DNA of 64,000 nucleotides from Paenibacillus kobensis NBRC 15729 (GCF_004000825.1 NZ_BILZ01000007.1:111996-175995), one strand, 5' to 3'. Shown: positions 9,257 to 18,367, counted from the stretch's first letter. Notes: generated from the sequence alone by a model not told the origin. Made by a program: numbers and translations.

Positions 9257-9862
9257 TTACGCCAAGGACTCCCATCGTGCCCACAACTCCTCCGGATTCA
9301 GCTCGTAGCGCTCCTGCTCCCGGAACATGAATTGGTGCATAATAAATTCCCGCCGGATGGTTGCGAAGTCGTCGTGGTATTGCTTAATAAATTCGTTGAT
9401 TTCTTTCTCCGTGTACGTACGGCCTTTCTCCAGCCCGGAAACGATATGCTCCAGCACGATCAGCTTCTTCTTCAATTGAGAAGGGATATGCTTCAGCTTG
9501 CCTTCCTTGGTCATAAAATTGCGAATGACTGAATCCCGGATCTTCGTCTGTTCCGCATCCATAGCGTTCAATTCTCCTCTCGCGTTCGCGCCTCTGTAGA
9601 TGAAGTCGGCTGTAGCAGCCGCACTGTTCTTCAAGAAATAGTGGTTCAGTGAAAAATAGATCGTGTTCTTCTCCCGGCGTTCGTTAATTAAGCTCGCTTC
9701 TCTTAGCTTGGCGGCATGATGCGTGACAGTTGCCGGCGTGACGCCGAGCTTCTCCGCGAGCTCCAGTCCGTTGCGTTCTCCGTCTGCCAACAGCACGAGC
9801 ATACGAAGCCTGGTCGTATCGGCCAGCGCTTTGTGGTAGCTGACGACTTTATCGAGCTGCAT
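9257..9862 (-). CDS. ArsR-family regulator with C-terminal DUF2087 domain
   Basis: A 201-residue protein. Residues about 5-75 form a winged helix-turn-helix of the ArsR type (LADTTRLRMLVLLADGERN, then LAEKLGVTPATVTHHAAKL). The C-terminal part (about 115-190) matches DUF2087: GKLKHIPSQLKKKLIVLEHI, then GRTYTEKEINEFI and the RREFI...RYEL end. It lacks the usual CxC metal site of metal-sensing ArsR proteins, so the signal is unknown. A palindrome sits in its own promoter and related palindromes sit in the promoter of the small-peptide/YdjM-like operon just downstream, which suggests autoregulation plus control of that operon. The ribosome site is AGAGGTGAA. Confidence 0.9.
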   Translation of the reverse strand: MQLDKVVSYHKALADTTRLRMLVLLADGERNGLELAEKLGVTPATVTHHAAKLREASLINERREKNTIYFSLNHYFLKNSAAATADFIYRGANARGELNAMDAEQTKIRDSVIRNFMTKEGKLKHIPSQLKKKLIVLEHIVSGLEKGRTYTEKEINEFIKQYHDDFATIRREFIMHQFMFREQERYELNPEELWARWESLA

Positions 9863-9886
9863 CCTCGTTCACCTCTTTACAAAGAT

Positions 9887-9916
9887 TTAATAACTATCTA
9901 ATTAGATGTTTGTTAA
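9887..9916 (-). promoter_or_regulatory. Promoter of the ArsR-type gene with a palindromic operator
   Basis: On the minus strand TTAACA (9911-9916) and TATTAA (9887-9892) are 18 bases apart. A perfect 12-bp palindrome, ATCTAATTAGAT (9896-9907), lies in the spacer. It contains the same CTAAT/ATTAG half-sites as the operators at 9101-9141, though here they overlap instead of being separated by three bases. Autoregulation is inferred. Confidence 0.55.
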
Positions 9917-9933
9917 AACGAATAATATACGAA

Positions 9934-9960
9934 CCCCCGAACGTTGTCAACATCCGGGGG
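9934..9960 (-). terminator. Hairpin after the secreted coiled-coil gene
   Basis: Arms of C5G and CG5 close around an inner GTTG/CAAC pairing. It lies 25 bases after the stop of the minus-strand gene at 9986, and the T-rich stretch beyond it on the minus strand is weak. It may serve both directions. Confidence 0.5.
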
Positions 9961-9985
9961 ATTGGGGACCGTGTACAAGGCTCGA

Positions 9986-10822
9986 TTATTTTATCTGGTT
10001 CGACACGCTCAGGATGACGGCTGCAATGCGGGCTTCGCCATCTTCCATCTTCTTCTGCCGGTCTGCCATTTCCCGGAGCAAGTTGCCGAGCGTCGTTAAG
10101 GAACGGATAGCGCTGCTGGCGTCGCTGCCGCGCAGTGCATACAGCAAATCGCTCCATTCTTCGGACTTCTGCTTATTGAGCTGACTGATTGCCGATCGCT
10201 CGGGCACCAATCGCTGCTCTTCCTTTGTGATCGCGTCAAGCTGGCCGCGCAGCCGCTTCATGGCGGCGCCCGCAGACGATTTGGCTGTCTTCAAATTCGC
10301 TTCCGCGCTTGCAATGTCGGCTTTGGCCGCCTTCACCGCGATTTCGATCAAATCCTTCTGCAACTGCATCGCTGCGGTCAGCTCTTTGACGCGGAGCTTC
10401 TTAGCCGCCTTCAGCTCGGCGGAGGCAGCGGCATAACGGTTGAAGAGCGGCTGGTAGCGGTCCTTGGTCTGCTGCGCTTTAACGGTGAGTTGCTCGATCT
10501 TGGACTTATCGATCGCCGAGATGCGTTTGCGCAGCGCCGATTCATTCGCGTCGTTCTGCTTGCCGGCTGTTTTCACGCGCGTATCGCGGGCGGCGTTCTG
10601 GCTCTGCAGCACCTGGAAGTCGTTGTACAGCGATTGCAGCTTGGCTGAATTGGCTTGTGTGGAAGATGATTTGATGCGGTCGAATTGCTTTTGCGATGTT
10701 GCTGACAGTTGATGAGCTGCTGCATGGACGGACGGCATCGGCAGCGTGAAGGATAAAATCCCGATTACCAGTATTGCCGCGCATAGAAAACGAAGGTTGC
10801 CGTTCGAACGGTAGCTTGCCAT
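9986..10822 (-). CDS. Secreted coiled-coil protein of unknown function
   Basis: A 278-residue protein with a signal peptide (basic MASYRSNGNLR, hydrophobic core to about residue 30, cleavage near VHAAA). The rest is almost entirely helical and rich in Ala, Lys, Gln and Ser, with heptad-like spacing over about 40-250, so it should form a long coiled coil outside the membrane. No catalytic motif is visible. The ATG follows GGAGGT nine bases upstream. It is transcribed behind a strong promoter and a leader that contains a T-tailed hairpin, so its expression may be controlled by premature termination. I do not recognise a named family. Confidence 0.75.
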   Translation of the reverse strand: MASYRSNGNLRFLCAAILVIGILSFTLPMPSVHAAAHQLSATSQKQFDRIKSSSTQANSAKLQSLYNDFQVLQSQNAARDTRVKTAGKQNDANESALRKRISAIDKSKIEQLTVKAQQTKDRYQPLFNRYAAASAELKAAKKLRVKELTAAMQLQKDLIEIAVKAAKADIASAEANLKTAKSSAGAAMKRLRGQLDAITKEEQRLVPERSAISQLNKQKSEEWSDLLYALRGSDASSAIRSLTTLGNLLREMADRQKKMEDGEARIAAVILSVSNQIK

Positions 10823-10873
10823 TGATCCTTACCTCCAGGTTGGTATTCATAGCGGAATACGCGAAATGAACGC

Positions 10874-10991
10874 AAAAAAGCACCCTTCAAACCGGTCATA
10901 ATCGACCTGCTTGAAGGGTGCTTCCCTCCGCCAAAACGTGCGAATCCGCATATGTGTTCTCACTATACCGCGCAGCTTTGAATGCTGTCAA
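10874..10991 (-). promoter_or_regulatory. Promoter and attenuator-like leader of the coiled-coil gene
   Basis: On the minus strand TTGACA (10986-10991) and TATAGT (10962-10967) are 18 bases apart and form a good sigma-A promoter. The leader then holds a hairpin with perfect 11-base arms (10880-10890 and 10911-10921) followed by six T (10874-10879). That is an intrinsic terminator about 50 bases before the start codon. The gene is therefore either attenuated or the hairpin ends a short RNA. No known riboswitch class is recognised in the roughly 40 bases before the hairpin. Confidence 0.6.
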
Positions 10992-11134
10992 GATTTTGCA
11001 CAGCTGTAAGATTGAAAGTGGGGAATAGCATGAAGGAAGTCCCAATCCTCATGCGGAATTATAACGAAGAGAGCATGACTTAAGCACGTAGAGAAGCATG
11101 TAACACCATTCTACCTCGACGGGAGTTCATCAGT

Positions 11135-12613
11135 GTGAATGAGGCGCCGGAGCAATGGATAATCGATGCGGATATCGACAGCATGCAGTCCGCGATGGAA
11201 TCGGGCAGGATGACGTCGGTGCAGTTAGTGCAGCTTTATTTGGACCGAATTGCAAAATACGACGGCCCGATTAATGCGATGCTGGAGCTGAACCCGGATG
11301 CGCTCGCGATTGCAGCTGAGCTGGACCGGGAGAGGGAGGAAACCGGCTGCAGAGGCAAGCTGCACGGCATCCCGATCGTGCTGAAGGACAATATTGACAC
11401 GCACGACCGGATGCATACAAGCGCCGGTTCACTTGCGCTAGCCGATTCGATCGCACCGGAGGATGCGTTCATTGCCGCCAAGCTGAGGGCTGCAGGCGCG
11501 GTGCTGCTCGGGAAGACGAATATGACGGAATGGGCGAACGGCATGTCCGAGTCGATGTGGGCCGGATACAGCGCGAGAGGCGGATTAGTGCTGAACCCTT
11601 ATGGGCCGTGGAGCGTATTCGTCGGCGGATCCAGTTCGGGGTCGGCGGCAGCCGCTGCCGCAAGCTTCGCAGCAGGCGCGATCGGGACGGAAACGTCGGG
11701 GTCGATCATTTGCCCGTCAAGCTACAATTATGTTGTCGGCATTAAGCCGACGGTCGGACTTGTCAGCCGAAGCGGACTCATTCCGCTGTCTCTTAGCCAA
11801 GATACGGCAGGGCCGATTGCCCGTACCGTGAAAGATGCGGTCATTCTGCTAGGGGCGATGACAGGCACGGATCCGTGCGACGAGGCGATGTCGGCAACCC
11901 AGGGCCGCGCATTCAGCGACTATACGCCGTTTCTGGACGCGGAATGGGTCCGTCGGGCGAGAATCGGCATCCCGCGTTATTATTGCGCCGATGCAGACGA
12001 AGCGCCGCTCGCTATTCTTGAATCTGCAATCGAAGTGCTGCGCGGACTCGGTGCGACGATAATCGATCCGGTATCGCTGCCATGCGCTGGAACGGAGTGG
12101 AATAAGAACGTAACCCGCTACGAGTTCAAGAGAGCGCTTGGCGATTATTTGGCACGACTGGATGAAAGCGTTCCCGTTCGTTCGATGAAGGACATTATCG
12201 AATTTAACGAGAAGCATGCGGAGCGGGAGTTGAAATACGGGCAAGGCGGTCTCCTCCGGTCGGAGGAGACAACCGGCAATTTATCCGATGAACAATACGT
12301 CAGCGGACTGAACTTCAACCGGAAGATGTCCCGCGAGCAGGGAATCGACTATGCGCTTCGCGAGCATCAGCTTGATGCGCTGCTGTTTCTTGGCCATTAC
12401 GGTTCGGATATCGCAGCGCGTGCCGGCTACCCGCTTGTTACGGTGCCTGCGGGCTATGCGGACGATGGAAGAATGTCTTCGGGCGGTTACGTAACCGACG
12501 GCCCGTACGGCATTACGTTCGCCGGAACGGCATTCAGCGAACCGGCCCTCATTGCACTAGCGTACGGATTCGAGCAAGCAACGAAGCATCGTTTTCCGCC
12601 TAATCTCGGATAG
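11135..12613 (+). CDS. Amidase-signature family amidase
   Basis: A 492-residue amidase-signature enzyme related to GatA and to peptide or aryl amidases. The Ser-cisSer-Lys triad is visible: Lys84 in IVLKDNID, the cis-Ser region in GGSSSGSAAAAA (Ser166 by spacing), and nucleophile Ser190 in GTETSGSI. It is a stand-alone amidase, because no gatB or gatC lies nearby and the C-terminal half resembles hydrolytic family members. The start is GTG at 11135 with a modest GGGAG site. It has no signal peptide, so it is probably cytoplasmic. The substrate is unknown. Confidence 0.9.
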   Translation: MNEAPEQWIIDADIDSMQSAMESGRMTSVQLVQLYLDRIAKYDGPINAMLELNPDALAIAAELDREREETGCRGKLHGIPIVLKDNIDTHDRMHTSAGSLALADSIAPEDAFIAAKLRAAGAVLLGKTNMTEWANGMSESMWAGYSARGGLVLNPYGPWSVFVGGSSSGSAAAAAASFAAGAIGTETSGSIICPSSYNYVVGIKPTVGLVSRSGLIPLSLSQDTAGPIARTVKDAVILLGAMTGTDPCDEAMSATQGRAFSDYTPFLDAEWVRRARIGIPRYYCADADEAPLAILESAIEVLRGLGATIIDPVSLPCAGTEWNKNVTRYEFKRALGDYLARLDESVPVRSMKDIIEFNEKHAERELKYGQGGLLRSEETTGNLSDEQYVSGLNFNRKMSREQGIDYALREHQLDALLFLGHYGSDIAARAGYPLVTVPAGYADDGRMSSGGYVTDGPYGITFAGTAFSEPALIALAYGFEQATKHRFPPNLG

Positions 12614-12800
12614 ACCGCATGGCCATTCTTCCTCTTGTTATGAAAGATTTTAAAATATTTTAATAGAGTATTTGTGTCGGAGATTGAAGGAATGTGTCGA
12701 AACGGCCTGCTGTTCACTTGTTCGTTCCTAGTAATTCGAACCTGTAAATGATAGGATAGACAGGTAGGTTAATTAGGTGAAATATGGAGGAATCATCGGC

Positions 12801-14348
12801 GTGAAACGACATGCAGCCAAATGGATTATGACCCCGATGCTGGCAGCGGCGCTGCTGCTTGCTCCTGCAGTGGGAGCAACGTCTACCGTACATGCCGCGG
12901 CACAGGCCAAGGCAGTCTCAGCCACAGCGGCACAGCCGCCAATTTCCGTCGTTCTGGACGGCACGAAGCTGGCGCTCGGCCAACCGCCTTACATGGTGGG
13001 CGGTACGACGCTAGTTCCAATGAAGCCGATCTTCGACGCTCTTGGTGCCAGCGTGACATGGGAACAAGGTACGAAGACCGTTATTGCACGTAAAGGATCG
13101 ATAACGGTAACGCTGCAAGCCGGAGCGAAGACGGCCGTTGTGAACGGAACGAACGTGAAGCTGGACGTTCCGGTTCAAGTGAAGAACGGTACGACCTTCG
13201 TGCCGGTCCGGTTCATCAGCGAATCGTTCAGCGCTGAAGTGAAGTGGAATGCCGCGAAGCAGCAAATCGTCATCCGTTCGGCGGAAGCGCTCTGGCAAGC
13301 TGAACAGGAGCAGATGGAGAAGGAACGGCTCAGCAGCATTCTGACGACGGGGCAGAACGTAGCGCTCAACGATGAGAAAGTCGTCATGATCCAGACGGAT
13401 CTCGGCCAAGGAAGCGGCGTTATTATCGGGGATCAAGATATTTTGACCAATTATCATGTCATGAATGAAGCCAAGTCGGCTAACGCGGTGACAGTCGATG
13501 GCGAGACGTTCGAAGTGGAAGGCGTCGTCGCCAGCAGCGAACAATCGGATCTTGCGATCATTCGGACGAAAAAACCGCTTTATATCGATCCTATCGATTT
13601 CGCGTGGTCGTTCGATCTGAACAAAGGCGATCCGGTTATTGCAATCGGCAGCCCGCTCGGTGTACAAAACACGGCAACGGAAGGCATCGTCAGCAATTTT
13701 ACGTATGAAGGCGATGTTGAGTACATTCAATTCAGCGCACCGACCGATCATGGCAGCTCCGGCGGAGGCTTGTTCAACCAATACGGCGAGCTGGTCGGCA
13801 TAACGTCATCCGGATTGGACGATACGAATACCGATATCAGCTTCGCGGTTTCGGTGTACAACGTATGGGATCTGCTGGATGAGCTGGATGCGAATCCGGA
13901 TGCAAAGCCTGCATTCATCAAGTCGAAGCTGCCGGACACGCTGGACAACCTGACCTCGGATCAGCTTGCCTCGTTCATGAACGACAACTTTGGCTCGATC
14001 GCGACGTCGAATGGCCAAGCGGAGCTTAGCGATTGGAATGTAACGGTCGGCTCGGACGGTTGGATTCAAATGGAGTCGACGATCGATTATTCGTTCTACA
14101 CGATCTATGGCGAGCGGTCGATGCCTCAGATCGGCGAATGGGCGCTCATGAACGGCTATGAAGTCCGCAAGAGATTGCCCAATAAGATGGTTCGGATCAT
14201 CATCAACTTCGACCGGGTCGTTAATTTCGAGCCTCGCGGTTATAAACCGGAAGAAGTGACGAAGACGGAAGACGGCAAATGGCGCGTCAAGTTCCCGATC
14301 GTGAACTACCAAGGCAATGCAGAATCGGCGCTGCTGGATACTCGTTAG
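12801..14348 (+). CDS. Secreted HtrA-like serine protease with N-terminal stalk domain
   Basis: A protein of about 515 residues. The GTG at 12801 is preferred over the GTG at 12777 because GGAGG lies ten bases before it and a signal peptide then begins directly (KRHAAKW, Ala/Leu core, cleavage near VHAAA). Residues about 45-150 are a copper-amine-oxidase-N-like stalk domain with two repeats (MVGGTTLVPMKPIFDALGAS and NGTTFVPVRFISESF). A trypsin-like protease follows, with His219 in NYHVMNE, Asp250 in QSDLAII and Ser320 in HGSSGGGLF. About 170 residues of unknown fold form the C-terminus, and there is no PDZ domain. It probably acts in or at the cell wall. Confidence 0.88.
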   Translation: MKRHAAKWIMTPMLAAALLLAPAVGATSTVHAAAQAKAVSATAAQPPISVVLDGTKLALGQPPYMVGGTTLVPMKPIFDALGASVTWEQGTKTVIARKGSITVTLQAGAKTAVVNGTNVKLDVPVQVKNGTTFVPVRFISESFSAEVKWNAAKQQIVIRSAEALWQAEQEQMEKERLSSILTTGQNVALNDEKVVMIQTDLGQGSGVIIGDQDILTNYHVMNEAKSANAVTVDGETFEVEGVVASSEQSDLAIIRTKKPLYIDPIDFAWSFDLNKGDPVIAIGSPLGVQNTATEGIVSNFTYEGDVEYIQFSAPTDHGSSGGGLFNQYGELVGITSSGLDDTNTDISFAVSVYNVWDLLDELDANPDAKPAFIKSKLPDTLDNLTSDQLASFMNDNFGSIATSNGQAELSDWNVTVGSDGWIQMESTIDYSFYTIYGERSMPQIGEWALMNGYEVRKRLPNKMVRIIINFDRVVNFEPRGYKPEEVTKTEDGKWRVKFPIVNYQGNAESALLDTR

Positions 14349-14369
14349 CACTTATATTTCATCATACAC

Positions 14370-14408
14370 AAAGGGGTGCCCATTAGATGGGCGCCCCTTT
14401 GCTCTTGA
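14370..14408 (+). terminator. Terminator after the protease gene
   Basis: Fourteen-base arms (14370-14383 and 14387-14400, one G-U pair) with a 3-base loop are followed by a weak T stretch. The structure lies between the protease gene and the convergent methyltransferase gene and may serve both. Confidence 0.7.
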
Positions 14409-14415
14409 GCAAGCC

Positions 14416-15177
14416 TCAAGCTTCCGCTTGTTTGCGGCACCTTATATAATACCTGCCATATTCGTCATGCAATCCGAAAGCGTCGGAGGCTTCCCACATC
14501 TCGATTTCGGAAAAACCGGCATTCATGAGCAAGCGGATAATTTCATCCCGGGAATAACAACGTTCTACAATTTGAATATCCAGACGCTCCCATTGGTTGG
14601 ACAACATAAAGATCGTAATATGATTTACTCCCGTTTGCTTCGCGTCATTATAATTCATTCGATCCAAATAGACGTGGTCATTCTGAATGATATGGAAGGT
14701 CTGATTGTTCCAACGCTGCCGATAGCCCTCTTCCATGTTGAGATCGAATAGAAAGTACCCTCCGGCATGAAGAGAATGGTTGATATTAATGAAGACGGCT
14801 TGCAGCTCATTCGGGCAAGTGATATGGTTCAGGCTGTCGAAAAATGAACAAGCGGCATCAAATAGAACCGGGAAGCCGAAGGGGCTGCGAATGTCACCGA
14901 CTTTGAATTCTCCCGCCGGGCAGTTGTTCCGGGCTAGCCGTATCATCTCCTCGGAACCGTCGATCCCCGAAAATTGAAAACCGTCTCTCGTCATATGCTG
15001 TGCCAGCTGGCCCGTACCGCAGCATACGTCGAGAATAAGAGCGCCGGGCGGCAATTCGCTCAATAGCTTTTGCTTCATGACCGGAAGAGTCTTAAGGGCG
15101 AAAGTTCTGCCCCAATATTTGTTCCAGAACCAGGCGTATCTATCGTATAGGGAATATCGTTCTTCCATTGCTTCCAT
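14416..15177 (-). CDS. Class I SAM-dependent methyltransferase
   Basis: A 253-residue Methyltransf_11/25-type protein. The SAM-binding motif I is ALILDVCCGTGQLAQ, followed by FSGIDGSEEMIRLA and the acidic motif FKVGDIRSPF. There is a VTFxxDSLNH-like motif (ACSFFDSLNHI) and HAGGYFLFDLN at the usual post-motif position. Target specificity cannot be told from sequence; small molecules are common substrates in this group. The ATG at 15177 has only a weak GGTGA site, and the ATG three codons later is an alternative. Confidence 0.85.
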   Translation of the reverse strand: MEAMEERYSLYDRYAWFWNKYWGRTFALKTLPVMKQKLLSELPPGALILDVCCGTGQLAQHMTRDGFQFSGIDGSEEMIRLARNNCPAGEFKVGDIRSPFGFPVLFDAACSFFDSLNHITCPNELQAVFININHSLHAGGYFLFDLNMEEGYRQRWNNQTFHIIQNDHVYLDRMNYNDAKQTGVNHITIFMLSNQWERLDIQIVERCYSRDEIIRLLMNAGFSEIEMWEASDAFGLHDEYGRYYIRCRKQAEA

Positions 15178-15324
15178 TGTTCACCGTTCCATTTCATTTG
15201 AAAATGATTTTAAAGAACTGCTCCTGCTCGCAAATGGCGTGTAGCATCCATTCTGCGATAGGGCAGTTCTGTGGGGTTAGGCGTTGTTCATCGAGGTCTT
15301 GGTCGGGGGGGCACGCGCCAGAGG

Positions 15325-16323
15325 CTACGAGATCCGAGTCCGGAAGCCGAACAGACTAAGAAACTTCTTCTTCCCAGCTTGGTGCCGCTGGGAGCGTGGC
15401 ATAAAGAACGGGGAGGATAAGTTGGAGCTCGGGGAGCTTGTCTGCGCTTGTGCGCGCAGCTCGGGGCTTGCATCGGCAGCTGCATAAGCATAAGCGCTAG
15501 AACCGCCTGCGAAGCTGTCCGGATCGAATGGATTGACTCCTTCGCCGGGATCAATGCCATCTTCGGAGGAGTCCTCGTCATATGCATCGCTCGTGAAGCC
15601 GAGCACTTCCATCGCCAGGGTCATCAAATCGTTGGAGCCGGACTCGCGGTTTGCAGGCTTCATAGCTACGCCCATCTGCACGGTATTCAATTGCTCAGCC
15701 GCGATAATCGCCCAATCTCCAGGAACGGCTTCAATAATATCAACAGCTGCCGAACGATCTGCTGCGTTGGACATTTCAGGCGCAACGTCCGCTGTATCCA
15801 CTGAATCGGCAGAGAACGCTGGAGCCGGAACCGGGCGTTCGTCCATAGCTTCATCCATTGCATCTTCCAGATCCGGCGCCATGACCGTATCGGCTGAAGT
15901 TGCCGAATGGTCAGCGCTGACCATTGCATCGGCCATTGTATGACCGGCTTCGCGGGCATCGGCATCAACCGTGTTCGGACGGGCCATACGCTCTGCAGCC
16001 TCTTCCGTTGCTTCTGCGTTGGCATCCCTAGCAACCGATTGCTCATGCATGACGGCAACCGCTTTCGCTTTGGCGATTGTCGAAGCAGCGCTAGCTTCCA
16101 GCTGCGCGCGCGCGGCTTGCACTTGAATCAAATAAATTTCGAACTCGTCCAGTCTTGCTGCTATTCGTTCGTTATATTGCTGCAGTTCTTGTATCATCCC
16201 ATGTAATAGTTTCAATGAAAGCTTAGGGGGCTGTTCGGCGATCATCTGATCTTTCTTCATATCCTTCTCATACGGCCACTCCGACACTACCGGCTCCTTC
16301 TCCGTCCCTTCACGTTCCATCAC
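15325..16323 (-). CDS. Ala/Asp-rich hypothetical protein
   Basis: A 332-residue protein beginning at GTG 16323, which has AAGGAGG seven bases upstream; the ATG at 16320 is also possible. About 1-95 are helical and coiled-coil-like (LLHGMIQELQQYNERIAARL and on). About 95-290 are of low complexity, dominated by Ala, Asp, Glu, Met and Ser, with repeated AMDEAMDER-like segments. The last 40 residues are basic (PRSQRHQAGKKKFLSLFGFR). There is no signal peptide or membrane helix. An acidic disordered body with a basic amphipathic tail could suit a membrane- or nucleic-acid-associated linker, but no family is recognised. Confidence 0.65.
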   Translation of the reverse strand: MMEREGTEKEPVVSEWPYEKDMKKDQMIAEQPPKLSLKLLHGMIQELQQYNERIAARLDEFEIYLIQVQAARAQLEASAASTIAKAKAVAVMHEQSVARDANAEATEEAAERMARPNTVDADAREAGHTMADAMVSADHSATSADTVMAPDLEDAMDEAMDERPVPAPAFSADSVDTADVAPEMSNAADRSAAVDIIEAVPGDWAIIAAEQLNTVQMGVAMKPANRESGSNDLMTLAMEVLGFTSDAYDEDSSEDGIDPGEGVNPFDPDSFAGGSSAYAYAAADASPELRAQAQTSSPSSNLSSPFFMPRSQRHQAGKKKFLSLFGFRTRIS

Positions 16324-16555
16324 GGCAAGGCCTCCTTCAGCGATATTCGAGGGCGCTCTGTCAGAAACGCCTCTAGAGCTTGTCCCTATCGTATCGTAAT
16401 CGACAAGGAAAGGCTGTCGAAGCTTGCTGTCGGCTCATTGGAACATTTGCGGCACAATGTGGCAGGAAGACAGCTTCTCTTCTATTTCACGCACGAAAAA
16501 TGGTACAATAGCGCTTGACACGTATTTTTGAACGAGTAGAGAGGGTTTGTACGTT

Positions 16556-18367
16556 ATGAATATCGTATTGGCGACGCTTAATGCCAAGTATATACACACA
16601 TCGCTAGCGCTTCGCTGCTTGAAGGCGTTCGCAGAGAAAGATTTCCCGAATATCGAAATTGCCGAATATACGATCAAGGATCCCGCGATGAACATCGTGT
16701 CGGACCTGTTCGCAAGGCGTCCGGCTGTCGTCGGCTTCTCCTGCTATATTTGGAACATTGAAGAGACGATTGTCGTCATTGACATGCTTCGTAAAATCAT
16801 GCCGGAGGTCAAGATCGTCCTCGGCGGTCCGGAAGTAAGCTACGATACGGAGTTCTGGATGGAGCGCATTCCGCAAGTCGACTTTATCGTCGTCGGCGAA
16901 GGCGAGGAGACGTTCCACCACATGCTGCAAGAGCTTGCGGGCACGCGCAAATATCATCTCGTCTTCGGCCTAGCCTACCGCAAGGAGCGTGACGGGAAGA
17001 GCGAGGTTATCGTCAACCCGGGCCGGCCGAAGCTGGATCTGTCGACGCTGCCGTCGCCGTACCGGTTCGCGGAAGACATTCCGTCTCTTGGCAACCGGGT
17101 CGTCTATTTCGAGACGAGCCGCGGCTGTCCGTTCAGCTGCCAGTTCTGCTTGTCTAGCATCGAAGTTGGCGTTCGTTACTTCGACATCGAGCGGACGAAA
17201 GCGGACATTATATATTTGATCGATCAGGGCGCGAAGCTGATTAAATTCGTCGACCGGACGTTCAATATCAAACGCGATTACGCGCTCGAGATGTTCCGGT
17301 TCCTGATCGAGAATCACCGCGGCTGCGTATTCCAGTTCGAGATTACGGCTGACATTATGCGCCCTGAAGTGCTCGATTATTTGGCGGAGCACGCGCCTCC
17401 CGGCATCTTCCGGTTCGAGATCGGCGTACAGTCGACGAACGATATTACGAACGAAGCGGTTAAGCGCCGCCAGAACTTTACGAAGCTGACGCGTACGGTG
17501 ACGAAAGTGAAGGATTCAGGCAAAATCGACCAGCATCTTGACTTGATCGCCGGCTTGCCGCATGAGGACTATGACACGTTCCGCAAAACGTTCAACGACG
17601 TCTTCGCGCTTCGTCCGGAGGAGCTGCAGCTTGGCTTCCTGAAGATGCTTCGAGGTACGGGCATGCGCATCGACGCAGAGAAGCACGGCTACATCTACAT
17701 GGATCGGGCGCCGTACGAAATACTCGGCAACGATCTGCTGCCGTTCTCGGATATCGTCCGGATCAAGCGGGTCGAGGATGTACTGGAGAAATATTGGAAT
17801 GCCCATCGGATGGACAATACGCTGCTGTACCTCGTCGAGCGCGTATTCCCGTCGCCGTTCGACTTCTTCCAATCGTTCGGCGATTATTGGGAGGAGCGCG
17901 GCTGGCAGCGGATCGGCCACCAGCTGGAGGATCTGTTCTCCCGCCTCTGGTCGTTCTTGAACGAACGTGGAGAGGAAGCGTCGGAGGGCCGTCTCGATCT
18001 GGAGGCGACACTCGGATTGATGAAGCTTGATTACTTCCTCCAGCACAAATACAAGCCGCGTAAAATATGGTGGGACTTCGCCATGGACAAGGCGGAGTGG
18101 AGCGGCTGGATGAGACGGCTGTCCGAGCGCCCGCAGGACGTATCGGGCGGATTCGCTTCGCTTGGCTTTGCAGACAAGGATCTGCATAAGCATGCGGTCA
18201 TCGACCGCGTACCGTTCGATCTGGAGCGGTACTGGTCGGACGGAGAGATCGACAAGGGAGCTGATTCGCTCGTTGTTATGATCTATCAGGGCGAGACGTC
18301 TGCCGGCAAGCCGTATGCGCTTCGGATCGGCAGACACGAGTCTCCGCTGCAGCCAGTGACGGAATAG
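16556..18367 (+). CDS. B12-binding domain radical SAM protein (DUF4080 type)
   Basis: The ATG at 16556 is preferred to the TTG at 16547 because of the GAGAGGG site. The protein has about 603 residues. Residues about 1-150 form a cobalamin-binding-like Rossmann domain (KIVLGGPEVSYD, VVGEGEETF). The radical SAM core follows with CPFSCQFC as the cluster-binding CxxxCxxC. A C-terminal DUF4080-type region (about 400-600) ends the protein. Such proteins are predicted to methylate or rearrange unknown substrates using SAM and possibly B12. The classic B12 DxHxxG motif is not evident, so cobalamin binding is uncertain. Confidence 0.88.
   Translation: MNIVLATLNAKYIHTSLALRCLKAFAEKDFPNIEIAEYTIKDPAMNIVSDLFARRPAVVGFSCYIWNIEETIVVIDMLRKIMPEVKIVLGGPEVSYDTEFWMERIPQVDFIVVGEGEETFHHMLQELAGTRKYHLVFGLAYRKERDGKSEVIVNPGRPKLDLSTLPSPYRFAEDIPSLGNRVVYFETSRGCPFSCQFCLSSIEVGVRYFDIERTKADIIYLIDQGAKLIKFVDRTFNIKRDYALEMFRFLIENHRGCVFQFEITADIMRPEVLDYLAEHAPPGIFRFEIGVQSTNDITNEAVKRRQNFTKLTRTVTKVKDSGKIDQHLDLIAGLPHEDYDTFRKTFNDVFALRPEELQLGFLKMLRGTGMRIDAEKHGYIYMDRAPYEILGNDLLPFSDIVRIKRVEDVLEKYWNAHRMDNTLLYLVERVFPSPFDFFQSFGDYWEERGWQRIGHQLEDLFSRLWSFLNERGEEASEGRLDLEATLGLMKLDYFLQHKYKPRKIWWDFAMDKAEWSGWMRRLSERPQDVSGGFASLGFADKDLHKHAVIDRVPFDLERYWSDGEIDKGADSLVVMIYQGETSAGKPYALRIGRHESPLQPVTE

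Noticed and set aside
11030..11083. 17-codon frame before the amidase gene
   Set aside because: No ribosome site and no supporting context.
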